Below, one piece after another: positions 6,112-13,898 of a DNA stretch of 34,825 nt (the stretch's first letter is position 1; the number at the start of each line of letters is the position of its first letter). Below the pieces are notes generated by a model. That model was not told the origin of the DNA and did no database searches. It was given only the letters and a program-made list of their open reading frames with translations. Position numbers and translations under genes: made by a program. Source of the stretch: Rhodocyclaceae bacterium (lineage in GTDB: Bacteria > Pseudomonadota > Gammaproteobacteria > Burkholderiales > Rhodocyclaceae); the NCBI GenBank assembly GCA_020445785.1, contig JAGRFZ010000013.1:1-34825 (forward strand), read 5' to 3'.

Positions 6112-7395
6112 ATGAGCGATCGTTCTGACGCGGCCGGACCGGGCCGACGCCTGTTCGCATGGCTCGGCGTCCAGCCGGGCGAGCGCCGCAGCTTGTTGCT
6201 TTCGGCCTTGCTGTTCTGTGTCCTGCTGGCCAGCTATTACCTGTTGCGGCCGCTGCGCGACGAACTCGCGGTCCATGCCGGTACCGGCCAATTGGCGTGG
6301 ACCTTCACCGCCACTTTCGTCGTCATGCTGCTCGCCGTCCCGCTGTTCGGCTGGCTGCTCAGCCGCTTCCCGCTGGCCCGGGTGCTGCCCGGCATCTATC
6401 TGTTCTTCGCCGCGAGCCTGCTCGCCTTTGCCGTGTTGCTGGCCCTGCCCGGCACTGTCGCCCTGGCGGGGCCGGCCTTCTTCGTCTGGGTCAGCGTGTT
6501 CAATCTGGGTGTCGTCTCGGTGTTCTGGTCGCTGATGTCCGACCTGCATTCGCCGCAGGCTGCCGCGCGGCTGTTCGGCCTGATCGCCGCCGGCGGCAGC
6601 GTCGGTGCCGTCGCAGGCCCCCTGCTGGCGATCGCCGTGACCGCCTTCCTGGGCCGCGGCTTTCTGCTGCCGGCCTCGGCCGTACTGCTCGCGGTCGCGG
6701 CGATCCTGCTGGTGGGGCTGCGCCGCCACGGCGAACCGCAGGACGCGCCGCAGTCCCTCGGCGGCCATCCGCTGCAGGGCGTGCGGGCGATTCTGCGGCA
6801 GCCCTACCTGCTCGGCATCTGCGGCTGGCTGCTGCTCTACAGCGGCACCTCGACCCTGCTCTACTTCAGCCAGACCGAAATCGTCGGACAGGCGATTGCC
6901 GATCGCAGCGAGCGCACCCAGCTGTTCGCGACGATGGACCTGACCGTGAACGCCCTGACCCTGCTCGGCCAGATCCTGCTGACCGGCCGCCTGCTGAGCC
7001 GCTTCGGCAGCGGCGTCGGCCTCGCCGTGCTGCCGCTGGTGAGCCTCGGCGGCTTTGCGCTGCTGGCACTGTCGCCGACCTTGGCGGTGATCGTCGGCGT
7101 CCAGGTGGTGCGCCGCACCACCAACTTCGCGTTCGCCCGCCCGGCCCGCGAGACCTTGTTCACGGTGGTCGGCCGCGACGAGCGCTTCAAGGCCAAGAAC
7201 CTGATCGACACCGTGGTCTATCGTGGCGGCGATGCGCTGAGCGGCTGGCTGCACAGCGCACTGCAGGCCCTCGGCCTGGCGGTCGCCGGCATCGCCACCG
7301 TCGCCCTGCCGCTGGCCGCCGCCTGGCTGGCGCTGTCGACTGGCCTCGGGTACAGCCACCGCCAACGCAGCCGATCCCCGGAGGAATCCGCATGA
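6112..7395 (+). CDS. MFS protein of the ATP/ADP translocase-like (Npt1/Npt2) group
   Basis: A 427-residue inner-membrane protein with about twelve transmembrane helices. The N-terminus (GVQPGERRSLLLS, then SYYLLRPLRDEL) and the motif FFVWVSVFNLGVVSVFWSLMSDL match the bacterial COG3202 group related to nucleotide transporters of intracellular bacteria. RRTTNFAFARPARETLFTVV and DTVVYRGGDALSGWL in the second half are also characteristic. In free-living bacteria these proteins have no established nucleotide-exchange role and the substrate is unknown. I used the ATG at 6112; an in-frame GTG at 6109 is an alternative, and the Shine-Dalgarno is weak (AGGG). The stop overlaps the start of the aldo/keto reductase (ATGA), so the two are translationally coupled. 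Confidence 0.8.
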   Translation: MSDRSDAAGPGRRLFAWLGVQPGERRSLLLSALLFCVLLASYYLLRPLRDELAVHAGTGQLAWTFTATFVVMLLAVPLFGWLLSRFPLARVLPGIYLFFAASLLAFAVLLALPGTVALAGPAFFVWVSVFNLGVVSVFWSLMSDLHSPQAAARLFGLIAAGGSVGAVAGPLLAIAVTAFLGRGFLLPASAVLLAVAAILLVGLRRHGEPQDAPQSLGGHPLQGVRAILRQPYLLGICGWLLLYSGTSTLLYFSQTEIVGQAIADRSERTQLFATMDLTVNALTLLGQILLTGRLLSRFGSGVGLAVLPLVSLGGFALLALSPTLAVIVGVQVVRRTTNFAFARPARETLFTVVGRDERFKAKNLIDTVVYRGGDALSGWLHSALQALGLAVAGIATVALPLAAAWLALSTGLGYSHRQRSRSPEESA

Positions 7396-8330
7396 CCGAC
7401 GACCCGATCTCCCGCCCCCGCCGCCGCTGCCTCGCCGCCCTCGCGGGCGGCGCGCTGCTCGGCGGCTTCCGACTGTCCCGCGCCGACGACATCGCCGCCG
7501 GCGCGCTGGTCAGCCGCCCGATCCCGTCCACCGGCGAACGCCTCCCGGTGATCGGCCTGGGCACCTACCGGAGCTTCGACATCGGCCTCACCGAGTCCGA
7601 AACCGCGCCGGTGCGCGAGGTGTTGCGCCGCTTCGTCGACGGCGGCGGCCGGCTGATCGACAGCTCGCCGATGTACGGGCGCTCGGAGGCCACCATCGGC
7701 CGACTGGCCGGCGAGCTCGGCGTCGGCGGGCGGCTGTTCCATGCCACCAAGGTGTGGACCCGAGGCCGCGAGGCCGGCATCGCGCAGATGGAGCGCAGCT
7801 TCGCGCGGATGGGCGTCGAACGGATGGACCTGATGCAGGTGCATAACCTGCTGGACACCGACGTACACCTCGACACCCTGCGCGGCTGGAAGCGCGAGGG
7901 CCGCGTCCGCTACCTCGGCGTCACCCACTACCACGCCGGTGCCCATGCCGAGTTGGCGGCCGAACTCGGTCGCGGCGGCATCGATTTCGTGCAGCTCAAC
8001 TTCTCGCTGGCCGAACCGGAAGCGGAACGCCGCCTGCTGCCGCTGGCCGCCGATCTCGGCATCGCCGTCATCGTCAACCGACCTTTCGCCAAGGGCGCCC
8101 TGTTCCGGGCGGTGCGCGATCGCCCCTTGCCGCCGTGGGCGGCGGACTACGGCGCCACGAGCTGGGCCCAGCTCTTCCTGAAGTTCATCCTCGGGCATCC
8201 GGCGGTGACCTGCGCGATCCCGGCGACCGGCAACCCGAAGCACTTGGTCGACAACCTATGGGCTGGACGGAGTCCGCTGCCCGACCCGGACGGCCGCCGC
8301 CGGATCGCGTCCGCGCTGGCCGCGCGTTGA
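7392..8330 (+). CDS. Tat-exported aldo/keto reductase
   Basis: A 312-residue NAD(P)H-dependent aldo/keto reductase. The catalytic tetrad is visible as Asp90 and Tyr95 (in IDSSPMYGRS), Lys120 (ATKVW) and His151 (QVHNL). The N-terminus has a twin-arginine run (RPRRRCLAALAGGALLGG) before a hydrophobic stretch, indicating Tat export of the folded, cofactor-loaded enzyme. C-terminal VTCAIPATGNPKHLVDNL is the usual cofactor-binding region in this group. The ATG at 7392 overlaps the preceding transporter stop by four bases, and GGAGG lies just upstream. An open frame continues upstream in the same register as a shadow of the transporter gene and should not be joined to it. The substrate is not predictable. 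Confidence 0.87.
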   Translation: MTDDPISRPRRRCLAALAGGALLGGFRLSRADDIAAGALVSRPIPSTGERLPVIGLGTYRSFDIGLTESETAPVREVLRRFVDGGGRLIDSSPMYGRSEATIGRLAGELGVGGRLFHATKVWTRGREAGIAQMERSFARMGVERMDLMQVHNLLDTDVHLDTLRGWKREGRVRYLGVTHYHAGAHAELAAELGRGGIDFVQLNFSLAEPEAERRLLPLAADLGIAVIVNRPFAKGALFRAVRDRPLPPWAADYGATSWAQLFLKFILGHPAVTCAIPATGNPKHLVDNLWAGRSPLPDPDGRRRIASALAAR

Positions 8331-8683
8331 GGCCGGCGGGGACGCGATCACGCGGGTCGGCCGGCGGCGGACAAGTTGGGTTGAGAATGAGTCCCCGCGC
8401 GTATTGGGCGCCGCCACGGGCAGGCAATGCCCGGCCTCTGGCGTTTACTGGGCCGGCAGTTCGGTTCTGCAGCGGACCGATTCGCCGGCGCCTTCGACTG
8501 GGCTGGCAGGGGATATGGGCCTTCTGGGCGCGGTTCTGGGCGATCATCGGACTGACGATCGTCATCCGGCACCTCCATGCGGCCACTGCACGAGCGAGGA
8601 TGGGATCGCCTGACGCCGCGGACAGCGGTCCGCCGAATGGTGGCACCCTCCCTGCATCCGGCGGCAACGCCCGGAACCCGGCA
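8331..8683. other. Gene-free stretch between reductase and AraC gene
   Basis: I see no convincing gene in these 353 bases. A CGGGCA/TGCCCG hairpin (8417-8433) lacks a T run and is a poor terminator. A plus-strand frame from ATG 8387 encodes a hydrophobic stretch (IWAFWARFWAIIGLTIVIR), but it has no clear Shine-Dalgarno and then runs antisense through the AraC gene. Confidence 0.4.
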
Positions 8684-9691
8684 CTACCGAACCGGAGGTT
8701 CACTGCCCGGCGGGTACGACGCCTGACCCTTGCGCACCGCACCCGGTGTCACGCCGACGACACGCTTGAACGCGCGATGGAAAGCGGGTTCCGACTGGTA
8801 GCCGACCTGCTCGGCGATCTGCGCGAGCGTCGCCGAGGTCTCGCGCAGCTCCCGGTGGGCGAGCTGCATCCGCAGCCGGGTGAGGTATTGCGCCACCGGC
8901 TCTCCGACCAGATCGGTGAACCGTGCCGACAATCCCGAGCGTGACATGCCGATTTCGCGCGCGAGCGTATCGACTTGCCACGGATGCGCGGGCCGGCGAT
9001 GCATCAGAGACATCGCCCGGCCGATCCGCCGATCGTACAGGGCGGTGATCCAGCCCCGCGGCTCGTCGCGAACGCCCTCGACCCAGGTCCGGATCGCCTG
9101 GATCACCAGGACATCCGCGAGCCGCGTGATGACCGTTTCGTAGCCCGGCAGTCGCCGCCGCGCTTCCTGCGCGATCAGGGCGATCGTGCCGTGCAGCCAA
9201 CTGTCGTCGTCCGCTCGCGTGTGCAGGTGGAGCACTTCCGGAAGGAGCCGGATCAGACGATCGGCCAGGTAGGGATCGAAACGCACACCGTAGTACGTCA
9301 CTCGGGTCGCAGCGCCACCGCCGCCGAAGCGCATGATCTCGAAGCGCTCGCCGATGTACTGGACCGGAATCTGCTCGAGCGGTGTCGTGCGATCGCCCGG
9401 GCTGCCGCGCAGCTTGTGGCGTCGGCCTCGCGGAATGAGCACGAGGCTGCCTTCGGGCATCGACACCGGCGCCTCGCCGTCGATCTCGAGCCAGCAGCTC
9501 CCGGCGGTGACCACCTCCACGTTCATGACGCCGGGCAGCGCAGGTAGCTCGATGCCCCACGGACTGGTGAACTCGGCGTCGCAGTAGAGCACGCCGTGCA
9601 GCCGTAGGAGCTGCAGCACATGGCCGAGCGGATCGGTGCTCGGCGGCAACTCCGGGGCGACTCGCGGAGGTACGTCCAGCGGACTGGCCAT
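8684..9691 (-). CDS. AraC-family regulator with N-terminal cupin domain
   Basis: A roughly 335-residue transcription factor. The N-terminal half is a cupin-type ligand-binding domain (DPLGHVLQLLRLHGVLYCDAEF, then SCWLEIDG, LIPRGRRHKL) of the Cupin_6 kind. The C-terminal third is a double helix-turn-helix AraC domain, with WQVDTLAREIGMSRSGLSARF as the first motif and TLAQIAEQVGYQSEPAFHRAFKR as the second. It is divergent from the NmrA-type reductase at 9835, a frequent pairing in which the regulator controls its neighbour. I used the ATG at 9691 because it begins close to the domain; the ATG at 9715 is an equally possible start. The intervening 9692-9834 holds an AT-rich patch (ATAATTAT near 9718-9725) likely to contain one or both promoters. 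Confidence 0.87.
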   Translation of the reverse strand: MASPLDVPPRVAPELPPSTDPLGHVLQLLRLHGVLYCDAEFTSPWGIELPALPGVMNVEVVTAGSCWLEIDGEAPVSMPEGSLVLIPRGRRHKLRGSPGDRTTPLEQIPVQYIGERFEIMRFGGGGAATRVTYYGVRFDPYLADRLIRLLPEVLHLHTRADDDSWLHGTIALIAQEARRRLPGYETVITRLADVLVIQAIRTWVEGVRDEPRGWITALYDRRIGRAMSLMHRRPAHPWQVDTLAREIGMSRSGLSARFTDLVGEPVAQYLTRLRMQLAHRELRETSATLAQIAEQVGYQSEPAFHRAFKRVVGVTPGAVRKGQASYPPGSEPPVR

Positions 9692-9834
9692 CGATCTCAG
9701 TTCAGTTTTGGACATTCGGATAATTATTTTCGCTTTTCTGTGATTGTTGCTCCAGGCACCCAATCCCAGAATGCCTTCCATCGGCGGCCGGAACAGCAGC
9801 CCTCGATGGCCCGAACGAACAGGAGATCACCGAC

Positions 9835-10680
9835 ATGCAAGACGCACCCATTCTGATCATCGGCAGGAATGCCAAGACCGGTTGGCGGGTGGACCGCCGG
9901 CTGCAGGCGCTGGGGCACATGACGCGGGCGGTATCGCGCTCGACCACGCCCACCTTCGACTGGCAGGCGCCGCATACTTGGCGCGAGGCGATGGCCGGCA
10001 CCCGCGCAGCCTATGTCACCTTCCACCCGGATCTCGCGATTCCGAGCGCCGAACAGACGATTCGCGAGTTCGTCACCCTGGCTGCCGAGCTGGGCCTCGA
10101 GCACCTGGTGCTGCTCTCGGGCCGCGGCGAAGACGGCGCTCGTCGCGCCGAGCGGGTGCTGGAGCAGTCCGGCCTCGACTGGAACATCGTACGGGCGAGT
10201 TGGTTCATGCAGAATTTCAGCGAGAGCTTCATGCTCGACGGAATTCTGAAGGGTGAGCTGATGCTTCCGGCCGGCGACATCGCAGAGCCTTTCATCGACG
10301 TCGACGACCTTGCCGATGTCGCAGTCGCCGTGCTGACCCGCCCCGAACTGCGCAATCGCGTATTCGAGCTCAGCGGCCCGCGCGCAATGACCTTTGCCCA
10401 GTGCGCAACCGCGATCTCCGGGGTCACCGGCTACCCGGTGCGGTACACGCGGGTTCCGGTCGAACGGTTCCTCGACGCGCTCCGCGCCCAGGGCGCGGAC
10501 CAGCCCCTGCTGTGGCTGATGCACGAACTGTTCACCAAGGTACTCGACGGCCGCAACTCGCAGCCCACCAGCGGGGTCGTCGAAGCACTCGGGCGCCCGG
10601 CGACCGATTTCGATGACTACCTGAGCAAGGTCGTCGCCAGCGGTACCTGGCAGCGCCAGAGCGCGCGAGCGTCGGCCTGA
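9835..10680 (+). CDS. NmrA/SDR-type NAD(P)-binding reductase
   Basis: A 281-residue atypical short-chain dehydrogenase of the NmrA type. The N-terminal Rossmann strand and loop read ILIIGRNAKTGWRV, with an AVSR segment where NADP(H)-preferring members hold a basic residue. HLVLLSGRG and WNIVRASWFMQNFSE are typical of the QOR2-like/NmrA subgroup, as are IDVDDLADVAVAVL and ELSGPRAMTFAQCA further on. Members are quinone or azo-type reductases or redox sensors; which applies here is unknown. The ATG at 9835 follows AGGAG at good spacing. It is divergent from the AraC regulator, which is probably its controller. Confidence 0.85.
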   Translation: MQDAPILIIGRNAKTGWRVDRRLQALGHMTRAVSRSTTPTFDWQAPHTWREAMAGTRAAYVTFHPDLAIPSAEQTIREFVTLAAELGLEHLVLLSGRGEDGARRAERVLEQSGLDWNIVRASWFMQNFSESFMLDGILKGELMLPAGDIAEPFIDVDDLADVAVAVLTRPELRNRVFELSGPRAMTFAQCATAISGVTGYPVRYTRVPVERFLDALRAQGADQPLLWLMHELFTKVLDGRNSQPTSGVVEALGRPATDFDDYLSKVVASGTWQRQSARASA

Positions 10681-10740
10681 AGCGCGCTGCGCGGCTCGGT
10701 CGATGCCGCGCACCCGCGACGAGGCCTCGACGCTCCGCGG

Positions 10741-10938
10741 CTACGCCGCCCACCCGACGATCGCGCTCCACAGCAGCACCACCGCCGCGATCAAGCTGCC
10801 GGCAGCGAGCACCATTGCCAACGCGCCGACCCGCGGATCGTGCCGACTGCACTGTGCCGCGCGACGCTGGCGAACGACGATCGCGATGGCCACGGCGCCG
10901 AAGCCGAGACCGGCCAACAGCAGCAGCGCCGGGCTCAC
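10741..10938 (-). CDS. Small two-helix membrane protein coupled to ygiQ
   Basis: A 65-residue protein with two hydrophobic helices ([19 protein letters not shown] and [22 protein letters not shown]) joined by a basic loop with one cysteine ([14 protein letters not shown]). The GTG start at 10936-10938 overlaps the ygiQ stop as GTGA, and GGAGG lies five bases upstream inside ygiQ, so translation is likely coupled. I do not recognise a family. The basic loop should sit in the cytoplasm by the positive-inside rule, placing both termini outside. The protein is short and compositionally simple, so confidence rests on the Shine-Dalgarno, the overlap and the clear helices. Confidence 0.65.
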   Translation of the reverse strand: MSPALLLLAGLGFGAVAIAIVVRQRRAAQCSRHDPRVGALAMVLAAGSLIAAVVLLWSAIVGWAA

Positions 10939-13061
10939 CGCTGCCTCCGTGTACGACGCGACGGTCCGTTCAGTGCCGGCCTCGCACCGCCGCCTCGGGC
11001 GCCGACCGGCGCCGCGCCCCGCCGCGGGGGCGGCGCTTCGCCGGCGCGGGCACGGGGCACCAGGTGCCGCGGAGCGTTGCCGATCAGGTCGGCGCGCCCC
11101 ATGCGCCGCAGCGCCTCGCGCAGCAGCGGCCAGTTGTCCGGATCGTGGTATCGCAGGAAGGCCTTGTGCAGACGCCGCTGGCGACCGCCGCGCACGATCG
11201 TGACCGCCTCGCCGCCGCGGCGTAGCGACTTCAGTGGGTTGCGGCCGCTGGCCCACATCGCGGTGGCGAGCGCCATCGGCGTCGGCAGGAAGTTCTGCAC
11301 CTGATCGACGCGGAAGCCGTTGGCCTTCAGCCACAGCGCCAGGTTGAGCATGTCCTCGTCGCTGGTGCCCGGATGGGCGGCGATGAAGTAGGGCACCAGG
11401 TGCTGCTTCTTGCCGGCGGCCTTCGAAAAGCGCTCGAACAGTTCGCGAAAAGCTTCGAAGCTGCCGATGCCGGGCTTCATCATCTTCGACAGCGGACCGT
11501 CCTCGGTGTGCTCCGGCGCGATCTTGAGCAGGCCGCTGACGTGGTGGGTGACCAGTTCGCGCACATATTCCGGGTCACGCACCGCGAGGTCGTAGCGCAG
11601 GCCGGAGCCGATCGTCACGCGTTTCACGCCCGGCACTTGGCGGACCTTGCGGTAGAGCGCGGTGAGCGGCCCGTGGTCGGTGCCGAGGTTCTCGCAGATG
11701 CCCGGATAGACACAGGACAGGCGACGGCAGGCGCGCTCGATCGCCGGATCCTTGCAAGCCAGCCGGTACATGTTGGCGGTCGGCCCGCCGAGGTCGGTGA
11801 TGGTGCCGGCGAAGCCCGGCGTGCGATCGCGAATATCCTCGATCTCGCGCAGGATCGAGGCCTCGGAGCGGCTCTGGATGATGCGCCCCTCGTGTTCGGT
11901 GATCGAGCAGAAGGTACAGCCGCCGAAACAGCCGCGCATGATGTTGACCGAGAACTTGATCATCTCCCAGGCCGGGATATGGGCCTCGCCGTAGCTCGGA
12001 TGAGGCCGCCGCGCATAGGGCAGGCCGTAGACGAAGTCCATTTCCTCGGTGTCCAGCGGCAATGGCGGGGGATTGAGCCACAGGTCGCGGTCGCCGTGAC
12101 CCTGCACCAGCGCGCGCGCATTGCCCGGATTCGATTCCAGATGCAGCGTGCGCGAGGCATGGGCGTAGCGCACCGGATCGTCCACAACCGCTTCGTAGGC
12201 GGGCAGCCGGACGACGCTCCGGGCCCGCTCGGCCCGCCGCCGGGCGACGCGCTCGGCGGCGGGTTCCAGCCGAATCGGCTGTTCGCCGGGGGCGCCAGGC
12301 GCTCGCGCCGGCTCGGCCGCATAGGGGTCGGGGTGCGGCGCAAGCGGACCGGGACGGTCCACCTCGGTGGAATCGATCTCGGCCCAGTCCGCTGCCGGGC
12401 GCCAACCCCGCGGCGCCATGAATGCGGTGCCCCGCAGGTCGCGGATCGCGTCGATCGGCTCGCCGGCCGCAAGACGGTCGGTCAGTGTCACCAGTGCGCG
12501 CTCGGCATTGCCATAGATCAGCAATTCCGCCTTGGCATCGGCCAGCACCGAGCGCCGCACCTTGTCCGACCAGTAGTCGTAGTGGGCGATCCGGCGCAGG
12601 CTGGCTTCGATGCTGCCGATCACCACCGGCACGCCGGCGTAGGCCTCCCGCGCCCGCTGCGCATACACCACCACCGCCCGGTCCGGCCGGCGGCCCGCCG
12701 CACCGCCGGGGGTGTAGGCGTCATCGCTGCGGATCTTGCGATCCGACGTGTAGCGATTGACCATCGAATCCATGTTGCCGGCAGTGACGCCGAAATACAG
12801 CCGCGGCCGGCCGAGGGCGCGCCAGGGCTCGGCCGAGCGCCAGTCGGGTTGACTGATGATGCCGACCCGGTAGCCGCGGGCCTCGAGCAGACGGCCGACC
12901 AGGGCCATGCCGAAGCTGGGATGATCGATGTAGGCGTCCCCGGTGACGAGAACCACATCGCAATATGCCCAGCCGAGCGCGTCCATCTCGGCGCGCGTCG
13001 TCGGCAGGAATGGGGCGGCTGGCGGCGGTGGCCGCAAATGGATCGGATCGGCGGAAGACAT
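10935..13061 (-). CDS. ygiQ: YgiQ family radical SAM protein
   Basis: A 708-residue cytoplasmic radical SAM protein. The [4Fe-4S] cluster motif CxxxCxxC is visible as [16 protein letters not shown]. The order is the usual one: an N-terminal YgiQ domain ([44 protein letters not shown]), the radical SAM barrel, and a C-terminal DUF3362-like region ([11 protein letters not shown]-type segment, [17 protein letters not shown]). The reaction is not established for the family. I chose the ATG at 13061. It has no Shine-Dalgarno, and a perfect TATAAT lies seven bases upstream, so it may be translated from a leaderless transcript; a TTG seven codons earlier is less likely. The lipoprotein gene ends 53 bases upstream on the same strand, so read-through is also possible. 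Confidence 0.9.
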   Translation of the reverse strand: MSSADPIHLRPPPPAAPFLPTTRAEMDALGWAYCDVVLVTGDAYIDHPSFGMALVGRLLEARGYRVGIISQPDWRSAEPWRALGRPRLYFGVTAGNMDSMVNRYTSDRKIRSDDAYTPGGAAGRRPDRAVVVYAQRAREAYAGVPVVIGSIEASLRRIAHYDYWSDKVRRSVLADAKAELLIYGNAERALVTLTDRLAAGEPIDAIRDLRGTAFMAPRGWRPAADWAEIDSTEVDRPGPLAPHPDPYAAEPARAPGAPGEQPIRLEPAAERVARRRAERARSVVRLPAYEAVVDDPVRYAHASRTLHLESNPGNARALVQGHGDRDLWLNPPPLPLDTEEMDFVYGLPYARRPHPSYGEAHIPAWEMIKFSVNIMRGCFGGCTFCSITEHEGRIIQSRSEASILREIEDIRDRTPGFAGTITDLGGPTANMYRLACKDPAIERACRRLSCVYPGICENLGTDHGPLTALYRKVRQVPGVKRVTIGSGLRYDLAVRDPEYVRELVTHHVSGLLKIAPEHTEDGPLSKMMKPGIGSFEAFRELFERFSKAAGKKQHLVPYFIAAHPGTSDEDMLNLALWLKANGFRVDQVQNFLPTPMALATAMWASGRNPLKSLRRGGEAVTIVRGGRQRRLHKAFLRYHDPDNWPLLREALRRMGRADLIGNAPRHLVPRARAGEAPPPRRGAAPVGARGGGARPALNGPSRRTRRQR

Positions 13062-13067
13062 GCGCCG

Positions 13068-13073
13068 ATTATA
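13068..13073 (-). promoter_or_regulatory. Perfect -10 box (TATAAT) abutting the ygiQ start
   Basis: TATAAT on the minus strand ends seven bases before the A of the ygiQ ATG, so the predicted transcript start falls on that A. No good -35 box is present at 16-18 bases; a TTGACC lies only 12 bases upstream, too close to pair with it. Confidence 0.45.
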
Positions 13074-13113
13074 CCCGACCAATCAGGTCAACTAATGACC
13101 GTTCGGTGGCGGC

Positions 13114-13596
13114 TCAGGGCAACGGCTTGACCGAACGGCTGGTCTTGACGACCACGCCGGCGGCGTCGAAATGCACGTTGAAGAAGGTCTGTTCGACGTG
13201 TTCGGCCGGGATCTGCCAGTCCCACACCACTTCGGCGCCCCCCTTGAAGCGCTCTTCCGAGCGCTGGCGGCCCAGCAACCGCCGCACCTGATCGCGGTTC
13301 CAGCCCGGCTGGATGCGGGCCATGTTGGCCTCGGTGATGACCTGTTCGACCGCCACCACGACCTGGTCGGCGCCGATCGTGATCATGTAGCAGGTCACAC
13401 CCTCGGGCTGGCGGCTGTACTCCCAGGTGACGCTGCCGTCGGCATTGCGCCACTCGGTATTGGGTGCGCCGAGCCGGTCGCGCACCTCGTAGGCAGTCGT
13501 CACCCCCGGCTTGATCGCTTCGATGTCGAACACGTCACAGGCGCTGATGCCGATCAGCGAAAGCAGCCCGCACAACAGTTTCAGTATGGATTTCAT
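13114..13596 (-). CDS. BamE/SmpA-like lipoprotein with two domains (paralogue B)
   Basis: A 160-residue lipoprotein homologous to the one at 5431-5925. The signal peptide ends in the lipobox ISAC, with Cys20 acylated. The next residue is Asp, which in enterobacteria marks lipoproteins for retention in the inner membrane. Two BamE-like segments follow: IKPGVTTAYEVRDRLGAP through VTWEYSRQPEGVTCYMI, and IQPGWNRDQVRRLLG through EVVWDWQI and TFFNVHF. The ATG at 13596 has a GGGAG Shine-Dalgarno. ygiQ lies 53 bases downstream on the same strand. A role in envelope assembly or quality control is plausible from the fold, but no partner is visible. Confidence 0.78.
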   Translation of the reverse strand: MKSILKLLCGLLSLIGISACDVFDIEAIKPGVTTAYEVRDRLGAPNTEWRNADGSVTWEYSRQPEGVTCYMITIGADQVVVAVEQVITEANMARIQPGWNRDQVRRLLGRQRSEERFKGGAEVVWDWQIPAEHVEQTFFNVHFDAAGVVVKTSRSVKPLP

Positions 13597-13644
13597 GGAT
13601 TTGCTCCCGGCTCCCTGGGCCGGTTCGATGTCAGATTGGGATTC

Positions 13645-13732
13645 TGGCACGCCTCGCGCGGGATCACGGCAAACCAATGAAAACTGCGCCGACGCCGGCG
13701 CCTGCCCCATGCGGATGGCACGGCCCGGGCAT
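13645..13732 (+). promoter_or_regulatory. Two sigma-54-like elements upstream of livK
   Basis: Two TGGCACG sequences, a perfect -24 element, lie at 13645-13651 and 13716-13722. Both have GC at the -12 position with correct spacing: GCGC at 13656-13659 and GGGCAT at 13727-13732. The second is the better match and lies about 165 bases before the livK start. The rest of the 302-base gap 13597-13898 shows no clear sigma-70 pair. In GC-rich DNA such matches can be chance, so this is tentative. Confidence 0.35.
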
Positions 13733-13898
13733 TTTTCTGCAAAATGACGGCTGCCCGTCCAGCAGCGCTGCGTCGATGGCGCCTGGGCAGGCTGGGAATC
13801 GTCGCCGGAGCATCGATCGCCCGCTGCCCACGTCGGGCGCGGACCATGCCGCCGCGTGCGATTCATCCGACATTTCGTGTTCGCTGGAGGACTGGTTC

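Noticed and set aside
5992-7365. A 457-codon Gln/Gly-rich minus-strand frame
   Set aside because: It mirrors the transporter gene and has the composition typical of a GC-rich reverse-strand shadow.
6159-8330. A 723-codon open frame joining a long arginine/alanine-rich segment to the aldo/keto reductase
   Set aside because: The first 1.2 kb is a shifted shadow of the transporter gene. The reductase has its own ATG and Shine-Dalgarno at 7392.
13068-13091. TTGACC as the -35 box for the TATAAT before ygiQ
   Set aside because: The spacing is only 12 bases, too short for sigma-70.
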